8,771 bases of DNA from Eubacteriales bacterium (GCA_028709565.1 JAQVWU010000099.1:1-8771); one strand, 5' to 3'; counted from the first letter of the stretch, positions 1-5,322 are shown. The notes: generated from the letters alone by a model not told the origin. A program made the numbers and translations.

Positions 1-1
1 C

Positions 2-313
2 GATTATTTTACCAATATACTTTCGGCTTATTTTTTGGGCACTCTGTTTGTTGCGGCAATCGGTGAAATTATGGCGCGCGTAATGAAAATACCCTCCAGC
101 GTATTTGTTATCCCGGCAATCATTCCGCTTGTCCCGGGATACGGTCTTTATCTCTCCATGCTGCTGCTTGTCCAAAATGATTTTTACGGATTTATTAAAA
201 CCGGAACGCAGACGCTCTTTGCCGCGGGTATTATGGCATTCGCCATTGCGCTGACCAATTTCGTGGCCAGACGTATTATCCCCCGCAAAGGTATCGTAAA
301 AAAGCTGATATAG
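2..313 (+). CDS. Threonine/serine exporter, ThrE_2-type small subunit (5' end missing)
   Basis: This is the C-terminal 103 codons of an integral membrane protein; the frame is open from base 2, so the start lies upstream of the window. The motif IPAIIPLVPGYGLY, followed by hydrophobic segments and a basic tail (RRIIPRKGIVKKLI), matches the ThrE_2 (YjjB-like) half of the threonine/serine exporter family. In that family a short four-to-five-helix subunit works with a ThrE_1 (YjjP-like) subunit, usually encoded just upstream, to export threonine, serine or small dicarboxylates across the cytoplasmic membrane. Family members are about 150 residues, so about a third is missing. The TTG at 35 is an internal leucine codon, not a start. 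The gene converges on the metallo-beta-lactamase-fold gene with only 8 bases between stop codons and no visible terminator, so the transcripts probably overlap. The family call is firm; the substrate is inferred from the family. Confidence 0.85.
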   Translation, partial: DYFTNILSAYFLGTLFVAAIGEIMARVMKIPSSVFVIPAIIPLVPGYGLYLSMLLLVQNDFYGFIKTGTQTLFAAGIMAFAIALTNFVARRIIPRKGIVKKLI

Positions 314-321
314 CCGGGCGG

Positions 322-1167
322 TTATACTTTTATCTTCATTCCGTCATACGCGAACTTTACGCCGAAAACCTCCTCCAGCGATTTGCAATCGTCGTAGGAT
401 TTTCCCCAATCCTCCTCATGATGCGTTATAATTACATTCCTGAAGCCAAATCTTTTTTTCAGCATCAGAACATCATCACCCGAAAAGAGTTCGCGCCTCA
501 GCGGATGATTTAAGCCAATCTCTCTGCCGTCTTTGAGTTTATTGCCTACAAAGGTATTGCCTATTATCAGCATATCGGCGCCGTAAAGCAATGCCTTATC
601 CGGAAAGGGAACACAGCCGCAGGGCGCGTATACCGCCTTTGCGCGGTCTCCCGTTATTACAAACACGGTACCGGCTTTCTTTTTAGGAACGGTAAGCGCG
701 GTTATGATATAGTTGCCGAAAGCCAGATCACCCTTTATAACCGAGCGGCGGATCAGTCCCATTCGTTCGTAACAATCGAAATATGAACCGCTTTTCGACC
801 TGATTTTATTAAGGTCACGCATAACGCCCGGCTCCGCGCAGACATCCAGCGGTTTCTTAGGCGGTATGCCATCGTAATAATCGAACCGGTTTAATGCCAG
901 CTGCTCGAATATCCTCATACCGAATGTGTGTTCGGGATCCCCGCGGCTGTATAAAACCGTATTAATTTCAGTCAGCTTAGCGTTGTTTATTGCCGTGCCT
1001 ATGTCCTCGGGCGTATCTATTACCGCCTTAATGTCATCAAAATAGAGCGAACAGCCGCAGCGCGCGCTCGGATAGCCCTTTTCGCGTGCCTCCGAACAAA
1101 TACGGCATCTGCACAGCGGTTTTGGAATGCTTGTATGTCCTCCGGAACCCAGGATTGTAAAGGTCAA
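322..1167 (-). CDS. PhnP-like metallo-beta-lactamase-fold protein with altered metal motif
   Basis: This is a 281-residue protein beginning TFTILGSGGHTSIPKP. It resembles the PhnP/MBL-fold hydrolases: the N-terminal strand ILGSGG, then C19-x-C21-x-x-C24 as in the structural zinc site of PhnP, further cysteines at 37 and 39, and a C-terminal ITHHEEDWGKSYDD with candidate metal ligands. PhnP is a cyclic ribosyl phosphodiesterase, but the substrate here is unknown. The core HxHxDH motif of the fold should fall at residues 75-80 and instead reads R-G-D-P-E-H, so two histidines are replaced and Asp is Glu. The enzyme may use another metal arrangement or be inactive. The start is the TTG at 1165-1167, because a GGAGGT lies 5 bases upstream; the longer frame from 1209 would add 14 residues and bury that site. 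The gene is transcribed away from the polyphosphate polymerase gene and may share its control region. Confidence 0.75.
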   Translation of the reverse strand: MTFTILGSGGHTSIPKPLCRCRICSEAREKGYPSARCGCSLYFDDIKAVIDTPEDIGTAINNAKLTEINTVLYSRGDPEHTFGMRIFEQLALNRFDYYDGIPPKKPLDVCAEPGVMRDLNKIRSKSGSYFDCYERMGLIRRSVIKGDLAFGNYIITALTVPKKKAGTVFVITGDRAKAVYAPCGCVPFPDKALLYGADMLIIGNTFVGNKLKDGREIGLNHPLRRELFSGDDVLMLKKRFGFRNVIITHHEEDWGKSYDDCKSLEEVFGVKFAYDGMKIKV

Positions 1168-1172
1168 AATAT

Positions 1173-1178
1173 ACCTCC
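1173..1178 (-). promoter_or_regulatory. Shine-Dalgarno site fixing the TTG start of the MBL-fold gene
   Basis: On the minus strand GGAGGT is followed by 5 bases and then TTG at 1167. This strong site sits inside the longer open frame that begins at 1209, and it places the start directly before the conserved TFTILGSGG strand. Confidence 0.8.
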
Positions 1179-1210
1179 GTTCTGGATATTGATTTACCTG
1201 AAGAAACAAT

Positions 1211-1254
1211 CTGTTAACGAAGTGTTAATTGTTTGATTTTACATTGATTTTACC
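1211..1254 (+). promoter_or_regulatory. Pho-box-like row of half-sites before the polyphosphate polymerase gene
   Basis: Four TTAAC/TTTAC-type half-sites lie in a row: TTAACG at 1214-1219, TTAATT at 1225-1230, TTTACA at 1238-1243 and TTTACC at 1249-1254, with gaps of 5, 7 and 5 bases. The first pair reads CTGTTAA-CGAA-GTGTTAA, a 7+4+7 layout like the PhoB/PhoP box. The second pair lies in a perfect direct repeat, TTGATTTTAC at 1233-1242 and 1244-1253, one helical turn apart. The row covers about -65 to -25 of the proposed promoter, where PhoP-activated promoters of Bacillus carry such repeats. A phosphate-responsive site would suit a polyphosphate enzyme. Binding by a PhoP/PhoB-type regulator is inferred. 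Confidence 0.45.
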
Positions 1255-1272
1255 TGTTTTTCATAATATCAT
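1244..1272 (+). promoter_or_regulatory. Putative sigma-A promoter of the VTC-DUF4956 pair
   Basis: TTGATT at 1244-1249 is separated by 17 bases from TATCAT at 1267-1272, giving a predicted transcript start near 1279 and a leader of about 25 bases. The -35 element overlaps the Pho-box-like repeats. Surrounding AT-rich DNA offers other -10-like hexamers, so the exact -10 is uncertain. Confidence 0.45.
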
Positions 1273-1303
1273 ATATATATGTTATAGGAAGGGAGAGCCG
1301 TAT

Positions 1304-2032
1304 ATGGCGATAAAGACATTTAAACGGTATGAGGAAAAATTTATTGTTAGTAAAACCGATGTGAATTTATTGCTTCCGGAAATAAAGCGTCATATGACGC
1401 CTGACGCGTATTGTATTGACGGCAGTACCTATCCGACTTATAATATTTATTTTGATAACGAAACAAACGAAATAATACGGCATTCGGTGTCAAAACCGTC
1501 TTTTAAAGAAAAACTCAGAATGCGGTCATATTATGCCGATCCCGGACCCGATCAAACCATGTTTATTGAAATAAAAAAGAAAATCGGAAAAATTGTATGC
1601 AAGCGCCGCGCCGCATTAAGATGTAAAGAGGCGCATGCCTTTGTTGAAAACCATGAATACCCCGAAAATTGTGATTTTATGCAGCGTCAGGTTCTGGGTG
1701 AAATAGAATATTTTATCAAAATACATAACGCAAAACCCGCGGTTTATATTCGTTATGACCGATACGCTTTTTTTGACAAAGAAAACCCGAGAATACGTCT
1801 GACCTTTGACAGCAATATACATACGCGTCGGGACAGATTATACTTTGCCTGCGGAACCGACGGGGAATTATTGCTCGATAATAAAACATATATCATGGAA
1901 GTAAAAATCACCGGAGCTATGCCGCTTTGGCTGACGGGACTTCTGAGCGAACTCGGTATTTACCATACCGGGTTTTCGAAATACGGCAGCGAATACGCCG
2001 CGCACCGCCTGATATCCGATTTATCAGTATAG
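1304..2032 (+). CDS. VTC-domain polyphosphate polymerase
   Basis: This 242-residue protein is a single stand-alone VTC domain, the catalytic tunnel fold of yeast Vtc4, which builds inorganic polyphosphate from the gamma-phosphate of ATP. The expected basic and acidic tunnel residues are visible: EKF (K12), KLRMRSY (K70, R72, R74), FIEIKKK (E89, K91-K93), YIRYDRYAF (R150, R153), RLTFD (R165, D169), YIMEVK (E199, K201) and FSKYG (K226). No membrane segment is seen, so it should act at the cytoplasmic face. The ATG at 1304 is chosen over the frame's earlier ATG at 1229 because GGAAGGGAG precedes it by 8 bases and the family starts near here; the upstream codons overlap the promoter. The DUF4956 gene follows 35 bases later, a pairing common in bacteria, and probably provides a membrane anchor or channel. 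The domain call is firm; polyphosphate as product is inferred from the family. Confidence 0.9.
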   Translation: MAIKTFKRYEEKFIVSKTDVNLLLPEIKRHMTPDAYCIDGSTYPTYNIYFDNETNEIIRHSVSKPSFKEKLRMRSYYADPGPDQTMFIEIKKKIGKIVCKRRAALRCKEAHAFVENHEYPENCDFMQRQVLGEIEYFIKIHNAKPAVYIRYDRYAFFDKENPRIRLTFDSNIHTRRDRLYFACGTDGELLLDNKTYIMEVKITGAMPLWLTGLLSELGIYHTGFSKYGSEYAAHRLISDLSV

Positions 2033-2067
2033 TATAAAAAAATACGCGAAAGAGGTATCCTGTACTC

Positions 2068-2757
2068 ATGTTAGATTTTTTATTCACATCGTCATCGGCG
2101 GCACCATTGTATCTTGTGGATTTTCTTGGGGTGATTTTCTCCTCCCTCGCTCTGGGATTTATAATCAGTCTTGGATATATGATTACAAACAGAAAAAACG
2201 GATGGCAGCAATCATTTATATTTGCGCTTATAATATTGCCGACGATTATCGCGCTTATAATATTGCTCATCGGCAACAATGCCGCGCGTGCCCTGAGCCT
2301 TGCCGGAGCGTTTTCCCTTGTACGTTTCAGGAGCGCACCGGGCGACGCAAAGGATATAGCGTATGTGTTCTTCGCCCTTGCCATCGGGCTGGCATGCGGT
2401 ATGGGCTATATCGGTTATGCCGCGCTCTTTACATTAATAATATGTTTTATTATGTTTATACTCGGGTTATTGAATTATGCCGCTCCGAGACGCAGCGACA
2501 TGACTCTGCGTATAACGATTCCCGAAGACCTGAGCTACAACGGGGTGTTCGACGGTCTGCTTTATACATATACCGAAAGATGGGTGCTCAAACGCGTCAA
2601 AACAATCGATTTCGGCTCGCTGTTTGAACTGCAGTACATTATAAGCGTTAAGAGTGGTGTCGATCAAAAAGAGTTCATAGACGAATTGCGCAAGCTCAAC
2701 AGCAATCTGCCCGTTCAGCTGACACTAAAAGAATACGAAGATAACACTATGCTTTAA
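2068..2757 (+). CDS. DUF4956 membrane protein, partner of the VTC enzyme
   Basis: This 229-residue protein has four predicted membrane helices (about 16-38, 49-69, 96-115 and 117-138) and a soluble C-terminal domain (about 140-229). The loop before helix 3 carries the family signature RFRSAPGDAKDIAYVF (residues 86-101), followed by AIGLACGMGY, which identifies DUF4956. The biochemical function is not established. Members are recurrently encoded beside VTC-domain polymerases, often with CotH kinases; no CotH gene is seen here. By analogy with yeast, where Vtc4 is held in the membrane with Vtc1, it may couple polymer synthesis to the membrane or move polyphosphate, but this is inference. The ATG at 2068 follows an AGAGG about 12 bases upstream, a rather long spacing. 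The stop lies 33 bases from the convergent acyltransferase stop; I see no convincing terminator in that gap. Confidence 0.85.
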   Translation: MLDFLFTSSSAAPLYLVDFLGVIFSSLALGFIISLGYMITNRKNGWQQSFIFALIILPTIIALIILLIGNNAARALSLAGAFSLVRFRSAPGDAKDIAYVFFALAIGLACGMGYIGYAALFTLIICFIMFILGLLNYAAPRRSDMTLRITIPEDLSYNGVFDGLLYTYTERWVLKRVKTIDFGSLFELQYIISVKSGVDQKEFIDELRKLNSNLPVQLTLKEYEDNTML

Positions 2758-2790
2758 GATTTAATTTAACGATGCGATATACCCGGTGCG

Positions 2791-3822
2791 TCAGATTAAA
2801 TGCTTTATCAACGGCAGTTTTTTCAGATACCGGACCATTATCAAACCGGTCAGGAAAACCGCCGAAATGAGAACCATGACGGCCGGCAATCTCAGAATAT
2901 ACGGATATATTGCAGTATACATGGGTTCAAAAACGTCGATAAGCATATCCGACAGCAGATAAATGCCGAAGGTACAGCCGGCTGTGCGTTTTATCGCCGA
3001 TACGGTATGCGGGTTGAAATTTATGCCGGACAGATATTTTCCCAGGTAAAAAAGACATGTTCCCGGAATCATTATATTAAAAGACAGGCGGTTGTCCCAA
3101 AAGGGATATGCCGCCGTGTTTTTTTTGAATTCAAAATATGTCATGATAACGGAAAACGCGACCGAAGCGGCAAAAAGCAAAAGGGCGAAAACAAGCCGTA
3201 TTCTGTTTTTGCGGAGGCAGTGTTCTATGTAATAACCGATTATAAAATAAGCGAGGTAACCGTTGAACAGCGGGGTGATAACGGTACTGTTATACGGCGG
3301 CAGCTGAAAAAATCCGCATATCACCGGAACGGTAAATGCAAAAATAAAAGAACAGCAGATAAAGTATATAAAATCCGCTTTTTTCATGTTTTTGACCATC
3401 TTTCGGAGCAGCGGCAGCATTAACAGAAGACCTGTATACAGATAAAGATACCAGAATGCGTTTGTTATCGCCCCGCCGTATACGGTTAAAAGGAAATTTT
3501 TTATATCGGCTGCGGTAACCTCACCGAAGTCTTTGATTGATATCACATAATAAAAGGCGGAAAACAATAACAGCGTCAGCAAAATACGGATTATCCGGCG
3601 CAGCGTCGTTTTATAACTGTCATCACCCTTAAGCAGGAGCGCGCCCGATATCATAATAAACAACGGCACCGCGGTTTTACTGATGTAAAACACGGTTACC
3701 GAAATGAACCAGACCGGAGACGGAGCGTTTCCCATAAAGAGGCGGCTGTTGGTATGATTTACGATCACCAGAAGGCAGGCCGCGATACGCAGTATATCCA
3801 AATGGATTTTATATTCTTTCAT
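2791..3822 (-). CDS. Integral membrane acyltransferase (Acyltransferase_3 family)
   Basis: This 343-residue, very hydrophobic protein has about ten membrane helices. The N-terminus reads LDILRIAACLLVIVNHTN, with the conserved Arg12 and His23 of the Acyltransferase_3 (OafA/WecH/IcaC-like) family, and residues 55-64 read FIMISGALLL, also typical. Members move acyl groups, often acetyl or succinyl, from cytoplasmic acyl-CoA to sugars or peptidoglycan outside the membrane; the acceptor cannot be read from sequence. No SGNH domain is fused. It is the last gene of a leftward unit with the MinD-like ATPase and the methylglyoxal-synthase-fold protein. Its start region is odd: the only strong Shine-Dalgarno site (3842-3847) is 19 bases from the ATG at 3822, is buried in a hairpin, and fits better an out-of-frame ATG at 3832. 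Translation may depend on coupling to the upstream gene. The family call is firm. Confidence 0.88.
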   Translation of the reverse strand: MKEYKIHLDILRIAACLLVIVNHTNSRLFMGNAPSPVWFISVTVFYISKTAVPLFIMISGALLLKGDDSYKTTLRRIIRILLTLLLFSAFYYVISIKDFGEVTAADIKNFLLTVYGGAITNAFWYLYLYTGLLLMLPLLRKMVKNMKKADFIYFICCSFIFAFTVPVICGFFQLPPYNSTVITPLFNGYLAYFIIGYYIEHCLRKNRIRLVFALLLFAASVAFSVIMTYFEFKKNTAAYPFWDNRLSFNIMIPGTCLFYLGKYLSGINFNPHTVSAIKRTAGCTFGIYLLSDMLIDVFEPMYTAIYPYILRLPAVMVLISAVFLTGLIMVRYLKKLPLIKHLI

Positions 3823-3832
3823 AGTCTTTCAT
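3809..3832 (-). other. Seven-codon leader reading frame overlapping the acyltransferase start
   Basis: The ATG at 3832 lies 9 bases after GAGGAG, the ideal spacing, but encodes only MKDYERI before a TAA at 3811-3809. It overlaps the acyltransferase ATG at 3822 in another frame. A ribosome stopping here could step back and restart at 3822. Whether it is translated is unknown. Confidence 0.3.
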
Positions 3833-3833
3833 A
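3814..3833 (-). repeat. 10-base tandem duplication at the acyltransferase start
   Basis: On the minus strand TATGAAAGAC (3833-3824) is followed at once by TATGAAAGAA (3823-3814), 9 of 10 bases identical, each containing an ATG. Removing one copy would place the acyltransferase ATG 9 bases from the GAGGAG site. Confidence 0.7.
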
Positions 3834-3837
3834 ATTT

Positions 3838-3886
3838 AATGCTCCTCACAGAATATTCAAAGAACCGATATCCTGTGAGGAGCATT
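3838..3886 (-). promoter_or_regulatory. 14-bp hairpin hiding the acyltransferase ribosome-binding site
   Basis: AATGCTCCTCACAG at 3838-3851 is perfectly complementary to CTGTGAGGAGCATT at 3873-3886, giving a 14-bp stem and a 21-base loop. On the transcribed (minus) strand it begins 4 bases after the upstream TAA (3891-3893), and its 3' arm contains GAGGAG, the only strong Shine-Dalgarno site for the acyltransferase. What follows on this strand is ATTAAATTATG, not a U-run, so it is a poor terminator for its own operon. A ribosome finishing the upstream gene would cover the 5' arm and free the site. On the plus strand the stem is followed by ATTTTGTTTAGTTTT and could end antisense transcripts. 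The structure is seen; its role is inferred. Confidence 0.6.
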
Positions 3887-3890
3887 TTGT

Positions 3891-4328
3891 TTAGTTTTGA
3901 AGACTGCGTTTGCGCCGGTTATATTCGGAGATGGGGTTTACAATTTCGCGCCAATCAAGATCACCCCGGTCAAGCGCGCGCACCAATATCTCCGCGGTCG
4001 CTATATTTGTAGCCGCGGGAATATTATGTAGGTCACATAATCTGAGCAGGTTGTATTCAACCTCCCTGTTTTTATTGGAGGGCGATGTATCCCGGAAAAA
4101 CAACAGAAGATCGATTTCATTATATGATACGCGGGAGGAGATTTGCTGGGCTCCGCCTATGTCGCCGGAAAGCAGCCGTTCTATTTTCAGGCCCGTGGCC
4201 TCGGAGATATATTTACCCGTAATGCTCGTGGCGCACAGGGTGTGTTTGCTTAATGTACCGCAGTAAGCTATACAGAACTGTGTCATCAGTTCCTTCTTTT
4301 TGTCATCAGCGATGATTGCTATTTCCAT
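3891..4328 (-). CDS. Methylglyoxal-synthase-fold protein lacking catalytic residues
   Basis: This 145-residue protein aligns without gaps to methylglyoxal synthase (MgsA), which turns dihydroxyacetone phosphate into methylglyoxal and phosphate. Shared stretches include IADDKKK, EATGLKIERLLSG, NIPAATNIATAEILVR and the FFRD element. The catalytic residues are changed: relative to E. coli numbering, His19 is Asp8, the catalytic base Asp71 (GGDQQ) is Ala60 (GGAQQ), His98 is Asn87 and Asp101 is Val90. Phosphate-binding positions Lys23, Thr45, Thr48, Ser65 and Gly66 are kept as K12, T34, T37, S54 and G55, though Thr47 is Ile36. It is therefore probably not a synthase but may still bind a phosphorylated ligand, as the related domain of carbamoyl-phosphate synthetase binds effectors. 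The reading frame is intact, so it is not an obvious pseudogene. The ATG at 4328 is preferred over 4352 for its ribosome-binding site and match to family length. The upstream neighbour is a MinD-like ATPase. Confidence 0.85.
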   Translation of the reverse strand: MEIAIIADDKKKELMTQFCIAYCGTLSKHTLCATSITGKYISEATGLKIERLLSGDIGGAQQISSRVSYNEIDLLLFFRDTSPSNKNREVEYNLLRLCDLHNIPAATNIATAEILVRALDRGDLDWREIVNPISEYNRRKRSLQN

Positions 4329-4334
4329 ATTTTG

Positions 4335-4338
4335 CTCC
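4335..4338 (-). promoter_or_regulatory. Shine-Dalgarno site fixing the start of the MgsA-like gene
   Basis: GGAG lies 6 bases before the ATG at 4328 on the minus strand, while the earlier in-frame ATG at 4352 has no purine-rich site. The chosen start matches the N-terminus of Firmicute methylglyoxal synthases. Confidence 0.65.
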
Positions 4339-4386
4339 GTGTTCCCCGACATGTTAGTCTTTTACAGTCGGTATAAATAAATAAAG

Positions 4387-5184
4387 TCATTTTAAGACGA
4401 CAGATTTATATGTGTTTTTAAAATCATGAAAAAGCGGAACGCTGCGCCCGATGAGCCTTGTTGCCGTATTGTAAAAAGCCGTCCAGATATCCGTTTTATC
4501 TAATTCGTCAATGAGAGCACCGCGCTCCTGCAGTTCGCTCAGCGCCGTATCATAGGGTATGACACCGATCAGCTGTATGTATGTGCGGTCGATTATATCT
4601 ATTATACCGGGCCTGGTGCCCTTTTTTACCGCAGAGGCATCGAAGCGGTTTATTATCAGCCGTCTGTCGGTGATACCCAGCTCATCCAGGGTAACGCTTG
4701 TCCGCTCGGCGGCTCTTACGGACGCCGGCTGATGTGTGGCTACAATTAATGCCCGGTTTGATATTTTCGCAATCAGCGGCAGCATCGATAGGGCATCGCC
4801 CGGTGTGTCTATGATAATATAATCCAGATTAAATATTCCCGCAATATCAGACAGTGTTGCGGCGAAGTGTGAAGCGTCGATTGTCTCTTTAAAATTATAC
4901 GGCGCGGCGCAGAAAAACAGGTTTTTGTTGCGTGAATCATTCAGGATGGCGCGCTCAGCGGATATTCTGCCCGCCAAAATATCGCAGATGTCATATACGA
5001 CACTGTTTTCGTATCCCATAATCAGGTCCAGGCAGCGCATATTGAAGTCGCAGTCAAGCGCCAATACCCGGTAGTTCAGGTGTGCCAGCATCATGGAGAT
5101 ATTGGCGGTAACCGTGGATTTTCCGACCCCGCCCTTGAATGAAGTGACGAGAACCGTTTTAAATTTTAGTGCACTGAACCCCAC
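4387..5184 (-). CDS. MinD/ParA-family ATPase
   Basis: This 265-residue deviant-Walker P-loop ATPase carries a Walker A FKGGVGKST (16-24) with the signature lysine K17, a second Asp motif ALDCDFNMRCLDLIMG (D44, D46) followed by YENSVVYDICDILAG, and a Walker B YIIIDTPG with D126. The middle block is closest to MinD, which cycles on the membrane to place division septa. MinD's usual CPxG after Walker B is TPG here, and no MinC or MinE gene is present, so a role other than septum placement is likely. The tail FHDFKNTYKSVVLK has hydrophobic residues spaced 3-4 apart with lysines between and could be a membrane-binding helix like MinD's. The start is the GTG at 5184, after AGGGG with 7 bases spacing; the longer frame begins at 5253 inside the -35 box of its own promoter. 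The MgsA-like gene follows after 58 bases. The family call is firm; MinD itself is unlikely. Confidence 0.82.
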   Translation of the reverse strand: MGFSALKFKTVLVTSFKGGVGKSTVTANISMMLAHLNYRVLALDCDFNMRCLDLIMGYENSVVYDICDILAGRISAERAILNDSRNKNLFFCAAPYNFKETIDASHFAATLSDIAGIFNLDYIIIDTPGDALSMLPLIAKISNRALIVATHQPASVRAAERTSVTLDELGITDRRLIINRFDASAVKKGTRPGIIDIIDRTYIQLIGVIPYDTALSELQERGALIDELDKTDIWTAFYNTATRLIGRSVPLFHDFKNTYKSVVLK

Positions 5185-5190
5185 TTCATC

Positions 5191-5196
5191 ACCCCT
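5191..5196 (-). promoter_or_regulatory. Shine-Dalgarno site fixing the GTG start of the MinD-like gene
   Basis: AGGGGT on the minus strand, with its AGGGG core 7 bases before the GTG at 5184. It rules out the longer frame, whose first codon is the TTG of the -35 element. Confidence 0.7.
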
Positions 5197-5223
5197 CGCG
5201 TTTATAACAAATATACACTCTTT

Positions 5224-5253
5224 ATAATAACATGATTTAGGGGGTTTTGTCAA
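5224..5253 (-). promoter_or_regulatory. Near-consensus sigma-A promoter of the MinD-like/MgsA-like/acyltransferase unit
   Basis: On the minus strand a perfect TTGACA (5253-5248) is followed after 18 bases by TATTAT (5229-5224), preceded by TGT, an extended -10 element. The predicted transcript start is near 5217, about 30 bases before the GTG. No operator is obvious, so expression may be constitutive. Confidence 0.75.
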
Positions 5254-5290
5254 TAAGCAAAAGCAATTATTATTTTGTAATTAACTTATA

Positions 5291-5322
5291 TTTTACAGTT
5301 TTATAGTTTTATAGTTTTATAT
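5291..5322 (+). repeat. Four tandem 8-base repeats TTTTATAG between divergent promoters
   Basis: The units are TTTTACAG (5291-5298), TTTTATAG (5299-5306), TTTTATAG (5307-5314) and TTTTATAT (5315-5322). They sit between the two promoters. They could be a regulator site, an A/T-tract bend or chance in AT-rich DNA. Confidence 0.6.

Noticed and set aside
1168..1243. Promoter of the MBL-fold gene on the minus strand
   Set aside because: Several weak -35/-10-like hexamers exist but none has good spacing and sequence, so I do not call one.
1229..1303. An upstream ATG giving the VTC protein 25 more residues
   Set aside because: This stretch contains the promoter and the ribosome-binding site of the ATG at 1304, and the VTC domain starts just after that ATG.
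1917..2384. A 155-codon minus-strand frame across the VTC/DUF4956 junction
   Set aside because: It overlaps two supported genes in the opposite direction and has no family resemblance.
2758..2790. Bidirectional terminator between the convergent DUF4956 and acyltransferase genes
   Set aside because: Only short imperfect pairings (GATGC/GCGTC, ATTTAAT/ATTAAAT) without a U-run are visible.
2800..3423. A 207-codon plus-strand frame opposite the acyltransferase
   Set aside because: The product is rich in Arg, Lys, Gln and Tyr without domain or membrane pattern, while the minus strand gives a clear multi-helix acyltransferase.
3838..3886. Intrinsic terminator of the MgsA-like gene
   Set aside because: The stem is good but is followed on the minus strand by ATTAAATTATG rather than a U-run, the loop is 21 bases, and the 3' arm contains a Shine-Dalgarno site. 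A plus-strand terminator remains possible.
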